Assembly (NCBI GenBank): GCA_018241525.1
Contig: JAFEDR010000009.1
Location: 124,001-188,000, forward strand
Length of the DNA stretch: 64,000 nt
Reading direction: 5' to 3'
Origin: Pseudomonadota bacterium
GTDB taxonomy: Bacteria > Pseudomonadota > Gammaproteobacteria > Steroidobacterales > Steroidobacteraceae
A program made the translations under genes and the position numbers. The notes beneath the pieces were generated by a model. It did not search any database, was not told the DNA's origin, and saw only the letters and a program-made list of their open reading frames with translations. Shown here in pieces: positions 32,636 to 41,455 of the stretch. Position 1 is the first letter of the stretch. Each line of letters begins with the position of its first letter.

Positions 32636-32793
32636 CTCCGTGCCTCCGGTGAACTGAAGGATCACGAACGGTAGCAGGCGTGCCGCAGCCGGACCACCCG
32701 CCGCGCGGGCGGTCGGCGCGCTCCCCCCGCGGACGCCGACGAGTGTCATCATGCAGGCTCGATCCCGCCCGGGAATCGCCGCCGGAGCCACCG

Positions 32794-33252
32794 ATGACCG
32801 CCCTCGCCCTGCCCGCGCTTGGACACTGCCGCTGCGGTGCGATCGAATTCCGGGTCAGCGCCCCGCCGCTGCTGACCATGGCCTGCCACTGCCGCGGCTG
32901 CCAGCGCATGAGCGCCAGCGCCTTCTCGCTGAGCGCCGCGTTCCCGGCGCCGGCCTTCGAGCTCACCCGCGGCGAGCCGGTGATCGGCGGGCTGCGCAAC
33001 CCGGAGTTGCGGCACTACTTCTGCCCGGCGTGCATGAGCTGGCTCTACACCCGCTTCCTGCCGACGTTCGTGAACGTGCGCGCGACGATGCTTGACGAGA
33101 CAGCCTGGTGCGCGCCCTACGTCGAGACCTGGACCCGCGCCCGACTCCCCTGGGCGCAGACGGGTGCGGCGCACCACTTCGACGAGTTTCCCACGATGGA
33201 CGAGTTCCAGTCCCTGATCGGCGCGTTCCAGCGGGACTGGGCGCGCGCATAG
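32794..33252 (+). CDS. GFA-family zinc protein
   Basis: 152 residues of the glutathione-dependent formaldehyde-activating (GFA) fold. GHCRCGAIEF, ACHCRGCQRMSAS and YFCPACMSWLY carry the zinc cysteines. It is shorter than and divergent from the Gfa at 25799, and belongs to the broad CENP-V/GFA group whose members mostly lack a known reaction. It is followed 44 bp later by the class V aminotransferase, so the two may be co-transcribed. A role in formaldehyde metabolism should not be assumed. Confidence 0.85.
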   Translation: MTALALPALGHCRCGAIEFRVSAPPLLTMACHCRGCQRMSASAFSLSAAFPAPAFELTRGEPVIGGLRNPELRHYFCPACMSWLYTRFLPTFVNVRATMLDETAWCAPYVETWTRARLPWAQTGAAHHFDEFPTMDEFQSLIGAFQRDWARA

Positions 33253-33296
33253 CCCGCGCCTTTCCCCTCCACCTGCCTGCGACGAGCGATCACCGC

Positions 33297-34502
33297 ATGA
33301 GCCCTGCCACCGAGCTTGACGACCCACGCCTCGCCGCCTGGCGCGACGACACCCCCGGCGTCGCGAACCGCGTGCATCTCAACAATGCCGGCGCCGCGCT
33401 TCCGCCGCGGCCGGTGGTCCGGGCGGTCGTCGCGCACCTCGAGCGCGAGGCCGCGATCGGCGGCTACGAGGCCGCCGACGAGGCCGCCGGGCAGGTCCAT
33501 GACGCCTATGCCGCCGTCGCCGCGCTGCTCGGCGCAGAGCCGCGCAACATCGCAATGGTCGAGAACGCGACCGTCGGCTTCAACCAGGCGCTGGCAGCCT
33601 TCGACTTCCAGCCGGGCGACGAGATCGTCACCAGCCGCAACGACTACATCTCGAACCAGCTCGCCTACCTGTCGCTGTCGCGGCGCCTCGGCGTCGTCGT
33701 GCGCCGGGCGGCCGACCTGCCGGAGGGCGGCGTCGATCCCGAGTCGGTGCGGGAGCTGCTGCAGAGCCGGCGGGCCCGGCTGCTCGCGATCACCTGGATC
33801 CCGACGAACTCGGGGCTGGTGCAGCCGGTCGAGGCGCTCGGCGCCCTGGCCGCCGCGGCCGGGGTGCCCTACCTGATCGACGCCTGCCAGGCCGTCGGCC
33901 AGATGCCGATCGACGTGCGGCGGCTGCGCTGCGACTTCCTGTCGGCGACCGCGCGCAAGTTCCTGCGCGGCCCGCGCGGCATCGGGTTCCTGTACGTGTC
34001 GGACGAGGCACTGGCGCGCGACATGTACCCGCTGCACCTCGACATGCGCGGCGGGCACTGGCGCCTGGCCGACGAGTTCGAGCTCGCCCCGGACGCCCGC
34101 CGCTTCGAGAACTGGGAGTTCGCTTATGCGCTCGTGCTCGGCCTCGGGGCCGCGGCCCGCTACGCGAGCACCATCGGCCTCGGCGAGATCGAGCGGCGGG
34201 CACGGGCGCTCGCGGCCCGCCTCCGTCACGGTCTCGGCGACCTGCCCGGCGTGCGGCTGCTCGATCACGGCCGCGAGCTCGCCGCGATCGTGACGGCCGA
34301 GGTCCCCGGCTGGCATGCGCCCGAGCTCGTGCAGGCGCTGCGGGCGCGCGGCGTCAACACGTCCGCGGCGATGCGCGAGTACGCCGTGATCGACATGGAC
34401 GGCAAGCGGGCGGCGACGGCACTGCGACTCTCGCCGACCTACTACAACACGACCGACGAGCTCGACGCGGCGCTGCAGGCGCTGCGTTCGCTGCGGCGCT
34501 AG
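33297..34502 (+). CDS. Class V PLP aminotransferase / cysteine-desulfurase-like
   Basis: A 401-residue fold-type I enzyme. VHLNNAGAALPP at the N-terminus, ENATVGFNQAL, PYLIDACQAVGQMPIDVR (the PLP-binding aspartate) and the Schiff-base lysine in SATARKFLRGPRG are all present. It lacks a clear catalytic-cysteine loop of group I/II cysteine desulfurases. It is closer to the isopenicillin-N-epimerase/selenocysteine-lyase-like branch, so a lyase or epimerase on an amino acid is more likely than Fe-S assembly. It is followed by a GNAT gene 10 bp downstream on the same strand. Confidence 0.87.
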   Translation: MSPATELDDPRLAAWRDDTPGVANRVHLNNAGAALPPRPVVRAVVAHLEREAAIGGYEAADEAAGQVHDAYAAVAALLGAEPRNIAMVENATVGFNQALAAFDFQPGDEIVTSRNDYISNQLAYLSLSRRLGVVVRRAADLPEGGVDPESVRELLQSRRARLLAITWIPTNSGLVQPVEALGALAAAAGVPYLIDACQAVGQMPIDVRRLRCDFLSATARKFLRGPRGIGFLYVSDEALARDMYPLHLDMRGGHWRLADEFELAPDARRFENWEFAYALVLGLGAAARYASTIGLGEIERRARALAARLRHGLGDLPGVRLLDHGRELAAIVTAEVPGWHAPELVQALRARGVNTSAAMREYAVIDMDGKRAATALRLSPTYYNTTDELDAALQALRSLRR

Positions 34503-34512
34503 GCCGCGGTCG

Positions 34513-35037
34513 ATGGTCCTGGCTACCGCACCGCCGGACCTCGCCATCCGTCGCGGAACGCCGGCCGAAGCGGCGCTCGCGGTCGACATCCTCGCCGAGG
34601 CCTCGGCCTGGGCGGCGACGGTCGCGGGCGAGGTCTGGACCGCCGCCGAGCTCGACGTGGGGGCGTTCGCTGCGGCGGCCACGCGCGGCGAGCTCGTGCT
34701 CGGCCTCGCCGGCGCGCGCCCGGTCGCGATCATGCTGCTGCAGACCGAGGACCGCCTGTACTGGCCCGAGATGGCGCCGGGCAGCGCGCTCTACGTGCAC
34801 AAGGTCGCCGTGCGCCGCGAGGTCGCGGCGCGGGGCTGGCTCACGCGCCTGCTCGACTACGCGCAGCGCGACGCGCGCGACCGCGGCATCGGTTTCCTGC
34901 GGCTCGACACGATGCCGCGGCCGAAGCTCCGCGCAATGTACGAGCGGCACGGCTTCCGCGTGCTCGACGAGCCGCCGCCGATCGTGAACGGGCGGCCGAT
35001 GCTGCGCCTCGAGAAGCCGCTCGGCCGGACCGCCTGA
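34513..35037 (+). CDS. GNAT-family N-acetyltransferase
   Basis: 174 residues with the GNAT fold. LYVHKVAVRREVAARGWLTRLLDYAQRDARDRG is the acetyl-CoA-binding region (Q/R-X-X-G/A variant RREVAARG), followed by FLRLDTMPRPKLRAMYERHGFRV. The acceptor is unknown. It is close behind the aminotransferase gene, probably in the same transcript; it might acetylate the product, or simply travel with it. Confidence 0.82.
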   Translation: MVLATAPPDLAIRRGTPAEAALAVDILAEASAWAATVAGEVWTAAELDVGAFAAAATRGELVLGLAGARPVAIMLLQTEDRLYWPEMAPGSALYVHKVAVRREVAARGWLTRLLDYAQRDARDRGIGFLRLDTMPRPKLRAMYERHGFRVLDEPPPIVNGRPMLRLEKPLGRTA

Positions 35038-35062
35038 CCTTGCCCCCTGCCGGAGACTGCCG

Positions 35063-35542
35063 ATGCCACGAATGACTGTCATTCCGATGATCCTGGGCGC
35101 GATGCTCGTGACGCTGCCGGCTTTCGGCGGGGCCCGCCAGGAGGCGGAAGTCCTGATGGCGCCGGATCCTGCCGCGGCGCGCATCGAGGAGGACTGGGGA
35201 TTCTCCGACGCGGTCGTCACGGGGGACACGATCTACCTGTCGGGCGTCGTGGCGGGCGTCCGCGACGGCGAGACCGACCTGCAGCTCGCCTACCAGCGCG
35301 CCTTCGAGCGGATCGGCGCGATCCTGAAGCGCGCGGGAGCCAGCTGGGACGACGTCGTCGACCTGACGAGCTTCCACACGGACCTGACCACGCAGATGCC
35401 GGCGATCGTTGCGGTCAAGCACCGATACGTGAAGGCGCCGTTCCCGGCGTGGACGGCGATCCAGGTGTCGCGGCTGATCCCGGGCAACGGCATCACCGAG
35501 ATTAAGGTCGTCGCACGCCGCCGAGCCGCGCCGGCCGGCTGA
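35063..35542 (+). CDS. Rid/YjgF family protein with signal peptide
   Basis: 159 residues. A hydrophobic leader (PMILGAMLVTLPAFGGA) precedes a Rid domain with GDTIYLSGVVAG, QRAFERIGAILKRAGASWDDVVDLTSFHTD and PAWTAIQVSRLIPGNGITEIKVVA. RidA deaminates reactive enamines and imines in the cytoplasm, using an arginine near the C-terminal IEI/IK segment; here LIPGNGITEIK replaces the usual LPxxxLVEIE and the catalytic arginine of RidA proper is not obvious. It thus belongs to an exported Rid subgroup of unknown role. It is convergent with the thioredoxin-like gene, with a 4-bp gap. Confidence 0.85.
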   Translation: MPRMTVIPMILGAMLVTLPAFGGARQEAEVLMAPDPAAARIEEDWGFSDAVVTGDTIYLSGVVAGVRDGETDLQLAYQRAFERIGAILKRAGASWDDVVDLTSFHTDLTTQMPAIVAVKHRYVKAPFPAWTAIQVSRLIPGNGITEIKVVARRRAAPAG

Positions 35543-35546
35543 AGAT

Positions 35547-36569
35547 TCAGCGGTCGAGCGCCGCCTCGAGGGAGGCGCGGCTCGCCCGCCGGGCGAACCG
35601 CGCGCGCTCGCGGCCGTTACCGTCGACGACGACGAAGGTCGGCACGTCCTGCACGGCGAAGCGGCGGAACACGTCGCCGGACGCATCGAGCGCGAGCGGG
35701 ACCGTGACGTGCGCGTGGTCGCGATACTCGACCGCGTCGTCGTGACCCGCCCACAGGCCCGAGGCGACCGCGTACAGGCGCGCCGCCGGACGCGCCGCGT
35801 GCAGCTCCTCGAGCAGCAGGCGCGCGTCGCGGCACTCGGCCGAGCGCTCCGGCCGGCTCTTCTCGAGGTACGACTCGCACCACGGCGAGACGAAGGCCAG
35901 CAGCGTCGGTGCGCCGCTCGCCGCCGCGATCGCGGCCTCGCCGCCGTCCACGAGCTGCAGGGCCAGGTTCGGCGCCGTCGCGGGCGCGGCCGCTGGCGAC
36001 ACGTGCGCGACGGCGGACGCCGCGGGGCCGGAGGCCGCCGCCAGCGCCGCCTCGAGCGCCGCGTCGGCGAGATGACCGACGTACAGGATGCGACCGTCGC
36101 GACCGATCACGACGTGCTGCGGCGTGACCCGCAGATGAAATGCCTCCGCGAGCCTGCCGTCGTCGCGCACCATGGGCATGCGCAGCTTGAGCTCCTCGCG
36201 GTAGCGGCGGATGTCGGCTTCGCTGTCGTTAAAGCCGGCGTTCACGGCGATCACCGCCATCGTCCCGCGCCGCGCCTCGTAGGTGCGCTCGAAGTGCGGC
36301 ATCTGTTCGCGGCAGGGCACGCACCACGTGGCCCAGAACTTCAGGTACACGGGCCTATGGCCATAGTAGTCGGCGAGCCGGATGGTCCGGCCCTCGATCG
36401 TGCGCAGCTCGAGCGCGGGCGCCAGGGTGCCGAGCAGGCTCGCGCCGGCCGTGCGCGCCCGGTCCTGGCCCTCGTTGGCATGCGCGGCCACTCCGGCGCC
36501 GAGGCCCGCGAGCGCGAGCAGGACCAGGAGCAGCCGGCGTGGCGGCGACGATGGCGTGGGTCTTCGCAT
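35547..36569 (-). CDS. TlpA-like thioredoxin protein with a second, degenerate thioredoxin domain
   Basis: 340 residues from the ATG at 36569; the leader (RLLLVLLALAGLGAGVAAHA) fits an exported protein. The first domain (about 45-185) is a TlpA/ResA-like thioredoxin with the redox motif WATWCVPCREQMP and the cis-proline strand RVTPQHVVI. After an Ala/Pro-rich linker a second thioredoxin-like domain (about 215-340) has FVSPWCESYLEKS, where only one cysteine of CXXC remains, plus VQDVPTFVVVDGNG. It probably acts in periplasmic disulphide reduction or cytochrome maturation. The second domain may bind partners rather than do redox chemistry. Confidence 0.88.
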   Translation of the reverse strand: MRRPTPSSPPRRLLLVLLALAGLGAGVAAHANEGQDRARTAGASLLGTLAPALELRTIEGRTIRLADYYGHRPVYLKFWATWCVPCREQMPHFERTYEARRGTMAVIAVNAGFNDSEADIRRYREELKLRMPMVRDDGRLAEAFHLRVTPQHVVIGRDGRILYVGHLADAALEAALAAASGPAASAVAHVSPAAAPATAPNLALQLVDGGEAAIAAASGAPTLLAFVSPWCESYLEKSRPERSAECRDARLLLEELHAARPAARLYAVASGLWAGHDDAVEYRDHAHVTVPLALDASGDVFRRFAVQDVPTFVVVDGNGRERARFARRASRASLEAALDR

Positions 36570-36729
36570 AGACAAGCACCTTGCCACAGCGCGCGCCGTG
36601 CTGCGGTGCCAAGATGCGATTTTCACGGGGAGCCAGCGCCGGCGTCGCGGCTCTTGCGGTACTGTCCCTCCGCCCGGCGACCGATTGCGCCGGCATGGTT
36701 CCCGTCTGCCGGACGTAGCAGGAGGTGGC

Positions 36730-37125
36730 ATGCGCGCATTCAGGAAGTTCTCGGCCGTCGCCCGGATCGCAGGGTTCGCGTGGGCGCTGTCTGCCGCGTC
36801 GGTGGCTCAGGCGGGGGACGCGATCGTCACGGCGCTGCGCACGACCCCGGTCGCGGAGATGCCGGGCTGGACGCTGGAGACCGTGCTGGTCGAGTACCCA
36901 CCAGGAGGAAGCTCGAAGCCGCATCAGCACGATGCCTACGTGCTCGTCTACGTGCTCGACGGGGCCATCGAGACGCAGGTGAGCGGCGGGCCGCTCGTGA
37001 CGCTGCACGCCGGCGAGACCTTCGAGGAGAAGCCGGCCGACGTGCACCAGGTCTCCCGCAACGCGAGTTCGACCGCGCCGGCGAAGTTTCTCGCCGTGCT
37101 GTTGAAGCGTCCCGCCAAGCCCTGA
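36730..37125 (+). CDS. Small exported cupin protein
   Basis: 131 residues starting at an ATG behind AGGAGG. A signal peptide (IAGFAWALSAASVAQA) precedes a single cupin barrel with PPGGSSKPHQHDAYVLVYVLDGAIE (metal-binding histidines) and LHAGETFEEKPADVHQVSRNAS. It resembles the small periplasmic cupins often annotated as quercetinase-like. Its role is unknown. It is divergent from the TlpA-like gene, 160 bp away. Confidence 0.83.
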   Translation: MRAFRKFSAVARIAGFAWALSAASVAQAGDAIVTALRTTPVAEMPGWTLETVLVEYPPGGSSKPHQHDAYVLVYVLDGAIETQVSGGPLVTLHAGETFEEKPADVHQVSRNASSTAPAKFLAVLLKRPAKP

Positions 37126-37340
37126 TCCCGGCGTCCCGGCCGCACGCGACCGAGACCGAAGCCCGGGCCGGCGCGACGGTGCCCTGGGGCTCCGCCTCGT
37201 CGACGAGCCTGCCCGCGACGACGGTCGGGTGGACGACATCCGGGATCGTCGCGCCGCCTCGACGCGTCGGGTCCGCGCCGGCTCGTCGTGTACGCTAGTG
37301 GCATGGCCTGCCCCGCGAACGCCGCAGCGGTACCCTCGCG

Positions 37341-37862
37341 ATGACCGACCCGCGCTGGCGAATCCGCAGTGCCACCGCTGCCGACGCCGCCGCGGTCGCC
37401 CATCATCGCGTGGCGATGTTCGTCGAAATGGGTGACGTCACGAATCCGGAGGACGCGGCGGCACTCGAGCGGGAGTCGCAGACCGCACTGCGGCGCTACT
37501 TCGTCGATGGCAGCTACGTCGGCTGGCTCGCCGAGTCGCGCGAGGGCGTCATCGTCGGCGGTGCGGGTGCGCACGTGAAGCCGCAACTGCCGCGGCCCGC
37601 GCTCGGCACGCGGGGAATCGAGACCACCGACGTGCCGCTCGTCGTCAATGTCTACACCGAGCCCGGATCTCGTGGCCTCGGCATCGCGAAGGCGCTGATG
37701 CGCACGCTGCTCGACTGGTCACAGGCGGCAGGTTACGGCCGGGTCGTGCTGCACGCCTCGGATGCGGGGCGCGCACTCTACGCGGCGCTCGGCTTCGAGC
37801 CCACGAACGAGATGCGCTGGGTACCGCCTCGCGGCGTGCGCGGGACGGATTCCGCGCCTTAA
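37341..37862 (+). CDS. GNAT-family N-acetyltransferase
   Basis: 173 residues. RIRSATAADAAAVAHHRVAMF is a typical GNAT opening, and PLVVNVYTEPGSRGLGIAKALMRTLLDW contains the acetyl-CoA-binding SRGLGIA loop, followed by VVLHASDAGRALYAALGFEPT. The acceptor is unknown; the sequence resembles the YobR/aminoglycoside-type unclassified GNATs. It starts at the ATG at 37341 and stands alone. Confidence 0.85.
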   Translation: MTDPRWRIRSATAADAAAVAHHRVAMFVEMGDVTNPEDAAALERESQTALRRYFVDGSYVGWLAESREGVIVGGAGAHVKPQLPRPALGTRGIETTDVPLVVNVYTEPGSRGLGIAKALMRTLLDWSQAAGYGRVVLHASDAGRALYAALGFEPTNEMRWVPPRGVRGTDSAP

Positions 37863-37963
37863 GCCGGCGCAGGCTCGCGCCCCATCACGGCGCGGACTCA
37901 GTAAGATGCCGCGGGCGCCACCGGCGCCCGCCAGAGAAGAACCACGACACCGGGGAGCCCGCC

Positions 37964-39016
37964 ATGACCTCGACGACCCACCCTGGCCGGCTGCGCCGCT
38001 GGCTGAAGCGGATAGGGCTCAGCTGCCTGGCACTCGCCGCAATCGCGCTCGCCGGCGGCTCGATCGCCGAGCGTGTGGCGCGCCACCGGGCGCACGCCGC
38101 CTACCCGCCGCGCGGCCAGCTCGTGGACATCGGCGGACGACGGATGCACCTCGATTGCCGTGGCGCCGGCGTCCCGACCGTCGTGCTCGAGGCCGGGCTC
38201 GACACGGCCGGCTCGCTCAGCTGGGACCGGGTGCATGACACGCTCGCGAGGGCCACGCGAACCTGCGCGTACGACCGCGCGGGCGTGATGTGGAGCGACC
38301 CCGCGCCGCGACCGCAGGATGGCGAGACCATCGCCGAGGACCTGCACGCGACGCTGCACGTCGCCGGCCTCGACGGCCCGATCGTGCTCGTGGGCCACTC
38401 ACTCGGCGGTCCGTACGCGATGATCTACACGCGTCGCTACGGCGAGCAGGTCCGCGGCCTGGTATTCGTCGATACCTCGCACCCGGACCAGGTGGCGAAG
38501 CTCGGCCTGCCACAACCCGGCGCGGGCCAGCGCCTGATGTACGCCGCACTGCCCTACCTGTCGTGGACCGGCCTCGTGCGCCTGCTGGGCGACGACCCGG
38601 GCGTCGAGGTGCCGGGCATGTCGGAGCGCACGAAGACCGTGAGCCATGCCTACCTGAGCGAGACCTTCGGCGCCTCGCTCGCCGAGCAGGCGGCGCTCGA
38701 TCGCACGCTCGCGGAGGGCGGCCGGCTGCGCACGCTCGGTGACCGGCCGCTCGTGGTGCTGACGGGCCTGCTGCCGTTCCCGCCGGAGGTGCTGAAGGCA
38801 CTGCAGCTCACGGCCGCGGACGGCGCCCGCATCCAGGCGACCTGGAAGGAGCTGCAGGACGACGAGGCGAGCTGGTCGACGCGCTCGCGACACGTGATCG
38901 TCGCCGACTCGGGCCACTACGTGCAGGATGCGCGGCCGGACCTCGTGATCGAGGCCGTCGAGGACGTGGTGCGCCAGGTGCGCGACGCGACGCCGCCCGC
39001 CGCAGCGACCCCCTGA
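37964..39016 (+). CDS. Alpha/beta hydrolase, membrane-anchored
   Basis: 350 residues. A positively charged N-terminus and one hydrophobic segment (LSCLALAAIALAGGSIA) anchor or export the protein. The hydrolase domain has VVLEAGLDTAGSLSWDRVHDTL, the nucleophile elbow LVGHSLGGPYAM, and VIVADSGHYVQDARPDLV with the catalytic histidine. It resembles the alpha/beta-hydrolase group of epoxide hydrolase/esterase-like proteins. The substrate is unknown. It is followed 28 bp later by a small membrane protein gene, probably co-transcribed. Confidence 0.85.
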   Translation: MTSTTHPGRLRRWLKRIGLSCLALAAIALAGGSIAERVARHRAHAAYPPRGQLVDIGGRRMHLDCRGAGVPTVVLEAGLDTAGSLSWDRVHDTLARATRTCAYDRAGVMWSDPAPRPQDGETIAEDLHATLHVAGLDGPIVLVGHSLGGPYAMIYTRRYGEQVRGLVFVDTSHPDQVAKLGLPQPGAGQRLMYAALPYLSWTGLVRLLGDDPGVEVPGMSERTKTVSHAYLSETFGASLAEQAALDRTLAEGGRLRTLGDRPLVVLTGLLPFPPEVLKALQLTAADGARIQATWKELQDDEASWSTRSRHVIVADSGHYVQDARPDLVIEAVEDVVRQVRDATPPAAATP

Positions 39017-39044
39017 AGCGCCGCAACCACCAGGAGAGATCCCG

Positions 39045-39530
39045 ATGCTCGGCCTCACCCCACTCGGCATCGCCCACACGGCGGTCAGCCTCGTCGCGCT
39101 CGGCGCCGCGGGTGTCGCGCTCGTCCGTGACGGCGCGATCCGCCCGCAGACCCCGCTTGGGCGCGTGTACGTCGCGACGACCGTCGTCACCTGCGTGACT
39201 GCGCTCGGGATCTTCCAGCACGGCGGCTTCGGCAAGCCCCATGGGCTCGCGATACTGACGCTGCTCGCGCTCGCCTTCGCGGCGCTCGTGCGCTCGCGCG
39301 GACTGTTCGGCCGCCACCGCGCCGCGGTCGAGACGGTGACGTACTCGGCGACGGTCCTGTTCCACCTGGTCCCGGCCGTTACCGAGACGGCGACGCGCCT
39401 GCCGCCGGGCGCCCCGCTCGCGGCGAATGCCGACGCGCCGGGACTGCAGTTCGCGGCGGCCGTGCTGCTGGTGCTGTTCGTCGTGCTCGCGGGCTGGCAG
39501 CTGCGCCGGCTACGCGCCGGCGCTCACTGA
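39045..39530 (+). CDS. Small integral membrane protein of unknown function
   Basis: 161 residues with four predicted TM segments (about 6-25, 44-62, 68-87, 131-152). A conserved-looking loop GIFQHGGFGKPHGLAILTL and LFHLVPAVTETATRLPPG (histidine next to the third TM) suggest a metal- or haem-binding or DUF2306-like membrane protein, but I cannot place it firmly. It lies behind the alpha/beta hydrolase and overlaps the 3' end of the convergent SMP-30 gene by 7 bp. Confidence 0.7.
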   Translation: MLGLTPLGIAHTAVSLVALGAAGVALVRDGAIRPQTPLGRVYVATTVVTCVTALGIFQHGGFGKPHGLAILTLLALAFAALVRSRGLFGRHRAAVETVTYSATVLFHLVPAVTETATRLPPGAPLAANADAPGLQFAAAVLLVLFVVLAGWQLRRLRAGAH

Positions 39531-40519
39531 GGAACGGCCGGCGCGGCCGGGCCGGGGTTCATCGGGCGCCGCGTCGCCGGCTGCCAGCGGTAGACCGCCC
39601 CGGCATACGGCGCCTTCCACTGCTCGAAGGCACCCGTGACGTAGACGCTGCCATCGGGTCCGAAGCCGATGTTCGTGACGTACGGGGTCGGTACGTGGAT
39701 CGTGCGCACGAGGCGGCGATCGGTGCCGACGACCAGCACGCGGCTCGAGCCGTTCTGGGCGACGTAATAGTTCCCGTCGGGTCCGAGCTTCAGCCCGTCG
39801 GGTCCGTTGTAGCCGTCCGCCCCCGGCGTCGGCGGCGCCAGGTCCTGCAGTCGCGCCCACACGGCGCGGGCACCCAGCGAGCCGTCGGCCGCCACCGGGA
39901 AGGACAGGATCCGGCCCGCCAGCATCTCGGCGACGAGCAGCGTCGTGCCATCCCTCGTGAGCGCGAGACCGTTCGGATAGTGGATGGTGTTCGCGAGTTC
40001 CGCGAGGGTCGAACCGTCAGCGCTCAGGTGCAGCACCGCCCCGGTGATCGGCGCCGCCAGGTCATAGGTGCCGGAAGCACTGAGGTAGAGGCCGCCCCGG
40101 CCGTCCGGCGCGAAGTCGTTCGGGCCGTGGAACGGGCGGCCGGTGCGGTCCGCGCGGAAGACGTGCACCTCGTGTCCCGCGTCGTCCAGCTCGACCAGCG
40201 AGTTGTCGTCATAGCAGGCGACCAGGAGGTGGCCGCGGAACGGCGCCACGGCGCTGGGCCCGCAGCCGTCGCGATGCCAGACCACGGTCGAGGCGTGGCC
40301 ATCCCAGCGGCGCAAGTTGCCGGGCGCGTACTCGACGAACAGCAGCGCGTCGCCATACCACAGCGGGCCCTCCGGGTAGCTCGCCCCGGCGACGGTCGTC
40401 AGCGCCGGCGCCGCGGACGCCGCGCCGGCAATGCCGGTGAGCAGCGCGCCGAGGAGCACGAAGGCGGCGGATCTCAAACGGCGCGCAGCCGCCGTGCGAG
40501 GGGCCGGGCGGCAGGTCAT
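39524..40519 (-). CDS. SMP-30/gluconolactonase-like beta-propeller protein, exported
   Basis: 331 residues from the ATG at 40519 behind GGGGAG; a GTG 15 bp upstream is less likely. A signal peptide (FVLLGALLTGIAGAASA) precedes a six-bladed propeller with YPEGPLWYGDALLFVEYAPG, HGPNDFAPDGRGGLYLS, IHYPNGLALTRDG and NGPDGLKLGPDGNYYVAQNGS, which carry the Glu, Asn and Asp metal ligands of SMP-30 enzymes. It probably opens sugar lactones or hydrolyses related compounds in the periplasm. It is a clear paralog of the protein at 44602, and lies directly downstream of the deacetylase gene. Confidence 0.88.
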   Translation of the reverse strand: MTCRPAPRTAAARRLRSAAFVLLGALLTGIAGAASAAPALTTVAGASYPEGPLWYGDALLFVEYAPGNLRRWDGHASTVVWHRDGCGPSAVAPFRGHLLVACYDDNSLVELDDAGHEVHVFRADRTGRPFHGPNDFAPDGRGGLYLSASGTYDLAAPITGAVLHLSADGSTLAELANTIHYPNGLALTRDGTTLLVAEMLAGRILSFPVAADGSLGARAVWARLQDLAPPTPGADGYNGPDGLKLGPDGNYYVAQNGSSRVLVVGTDRRLVRTIHVPTPYVTNIGFGPDGSVYVTGAFEQWKAPYAGAVYRWQPATRRPMNPGPAAPAVPQ

Positions 40520-40537
40520 GAGCACGCTCCCCACGTC

Positions 40538-41455
40538 CTAGCCAGCCGGCGCATGGTGCGCATGCCAGTGGCGCGCGATTGCCTCGCGGCTGCAGATCCA
40601 CACGTCGGGATGCCCCTGCATGTGGGCGATCAGCCGGTCGAGGGCGCCGAGCCGGCCGGGCCGTCCGATGATGCGACCGTGGAGGCTCACCGTCATCATC
40701 CGCGGCTGTCCCTCGGTGCCGCGCCGGTAGAGCCAGTCGAACGCGTCGCGGCAATAGCGGAGGAAGTCCTCGCCGCAGCTGAAGTCGCCGCCGCGCTGCA
40801 GGCGGCTGTCGTTGGTGTCGAAGCTGTGCGGGACGACCAGGTGCCGCCGGCCACCCACCTCGGTCCAGTAGGGCAGGTCATCGTTGTAGGCATCGCTGTC
40901 GTACAGGAACCCGCCCGCCTCCACCGCGAGCCGGCGCGTATTGGGGCCGGGGCGTCCGGTGTACCAGCCGACCGGCCGCCGGCCGATGAGGCGCGTGATC
41001 ACCTCGACGTTGGCGCGGACGTGCTCGCGCTCGACCGCCTCGGGGATGGACTGGTAGTCGATCCAGCGCTGGCCGTGGCAGGCGACCTCGAAGCCGCTCG
41101 CGGCGATCGCCGCGGCCGCCGCGGGGTTGCGCTCGAGCGCCATGCCGACGGCGTACACGGTCGCCTCGGCGCCACGATCGCGCAGCACCTTCATGACCTC
41201 CCAGAAGCCCACCCGGCTGCCGTACTCGAACAGTGATTCGACGTTGAGCTGGCGCGCACCGGCGAGCGCCTCGACCGCGCCGAGATCGGTCAGCACCGAC
41301 TCTGAGTGCGCGTCGCCGTGCAGCACGCACGCCTCGCCACCCTCCTCGTAGTTGAGGACCAGCGACACCGCGATGCGCGCGCCGTTCGGCCAGCGCGGGT
41401 CGGGTGCTCGGCCACCGTATCCCACCAGGTCGCGCGGATAGGTAGGCGCGCTCAC
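40538..41455 (-). CDS. Polysaccharide deacetylase family protein, PuuE allantoinase-like
   Basis: A 305-residue NodB-homology protein. The opening YPRDLVGYGGRAPDPRWPNG, VSLVLNYEEGGE, SRVGFWEVMKVL, EVACHGQRWIDYQ and RPVGWYTGRPGPNTRRL closely follow the pattern of cofactor-independent allantoinases (PuuE) and relatives. No signal peptide is present. PuuE opens allantoin to allantoate. Its pairing here with an M20 hydrolase of the allantoate/carbamoyl-amino-acid type makes a ureide or cyclic-amide pathway attractive, but family members also act on other cyclic amides. Its start overlaps the epimerase stop codon (ATGA). Confidence 0.85.
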   Translation of the reverse strand: MSAPTYPRDLVGYGGRAPDPRWPNGARIAVSLVLNYEEGGEACVLHGDAHSESVLTDLGAVEALAGARQLNVESLFEYGSRVGFWEVMKVLRDRGAEATVYAVGMALERNPAAAAAIAASGFEVACHGQRWIDYQSIPEAVEREHVRANVEVITRLIGRRPVGWYTGRPGPNTRRLAVEAGGFLYDSDAYNDDLPYWTEVGGRRHLVVPHSFDTNDSRLQRGGDFSCGEDFLRYCRDAFDWLYRRGTEGQPRMMTVSLHGRIIGRPGRLGALDRLIAHMQGHPDVWICSREAIARHWHAHHAPAG

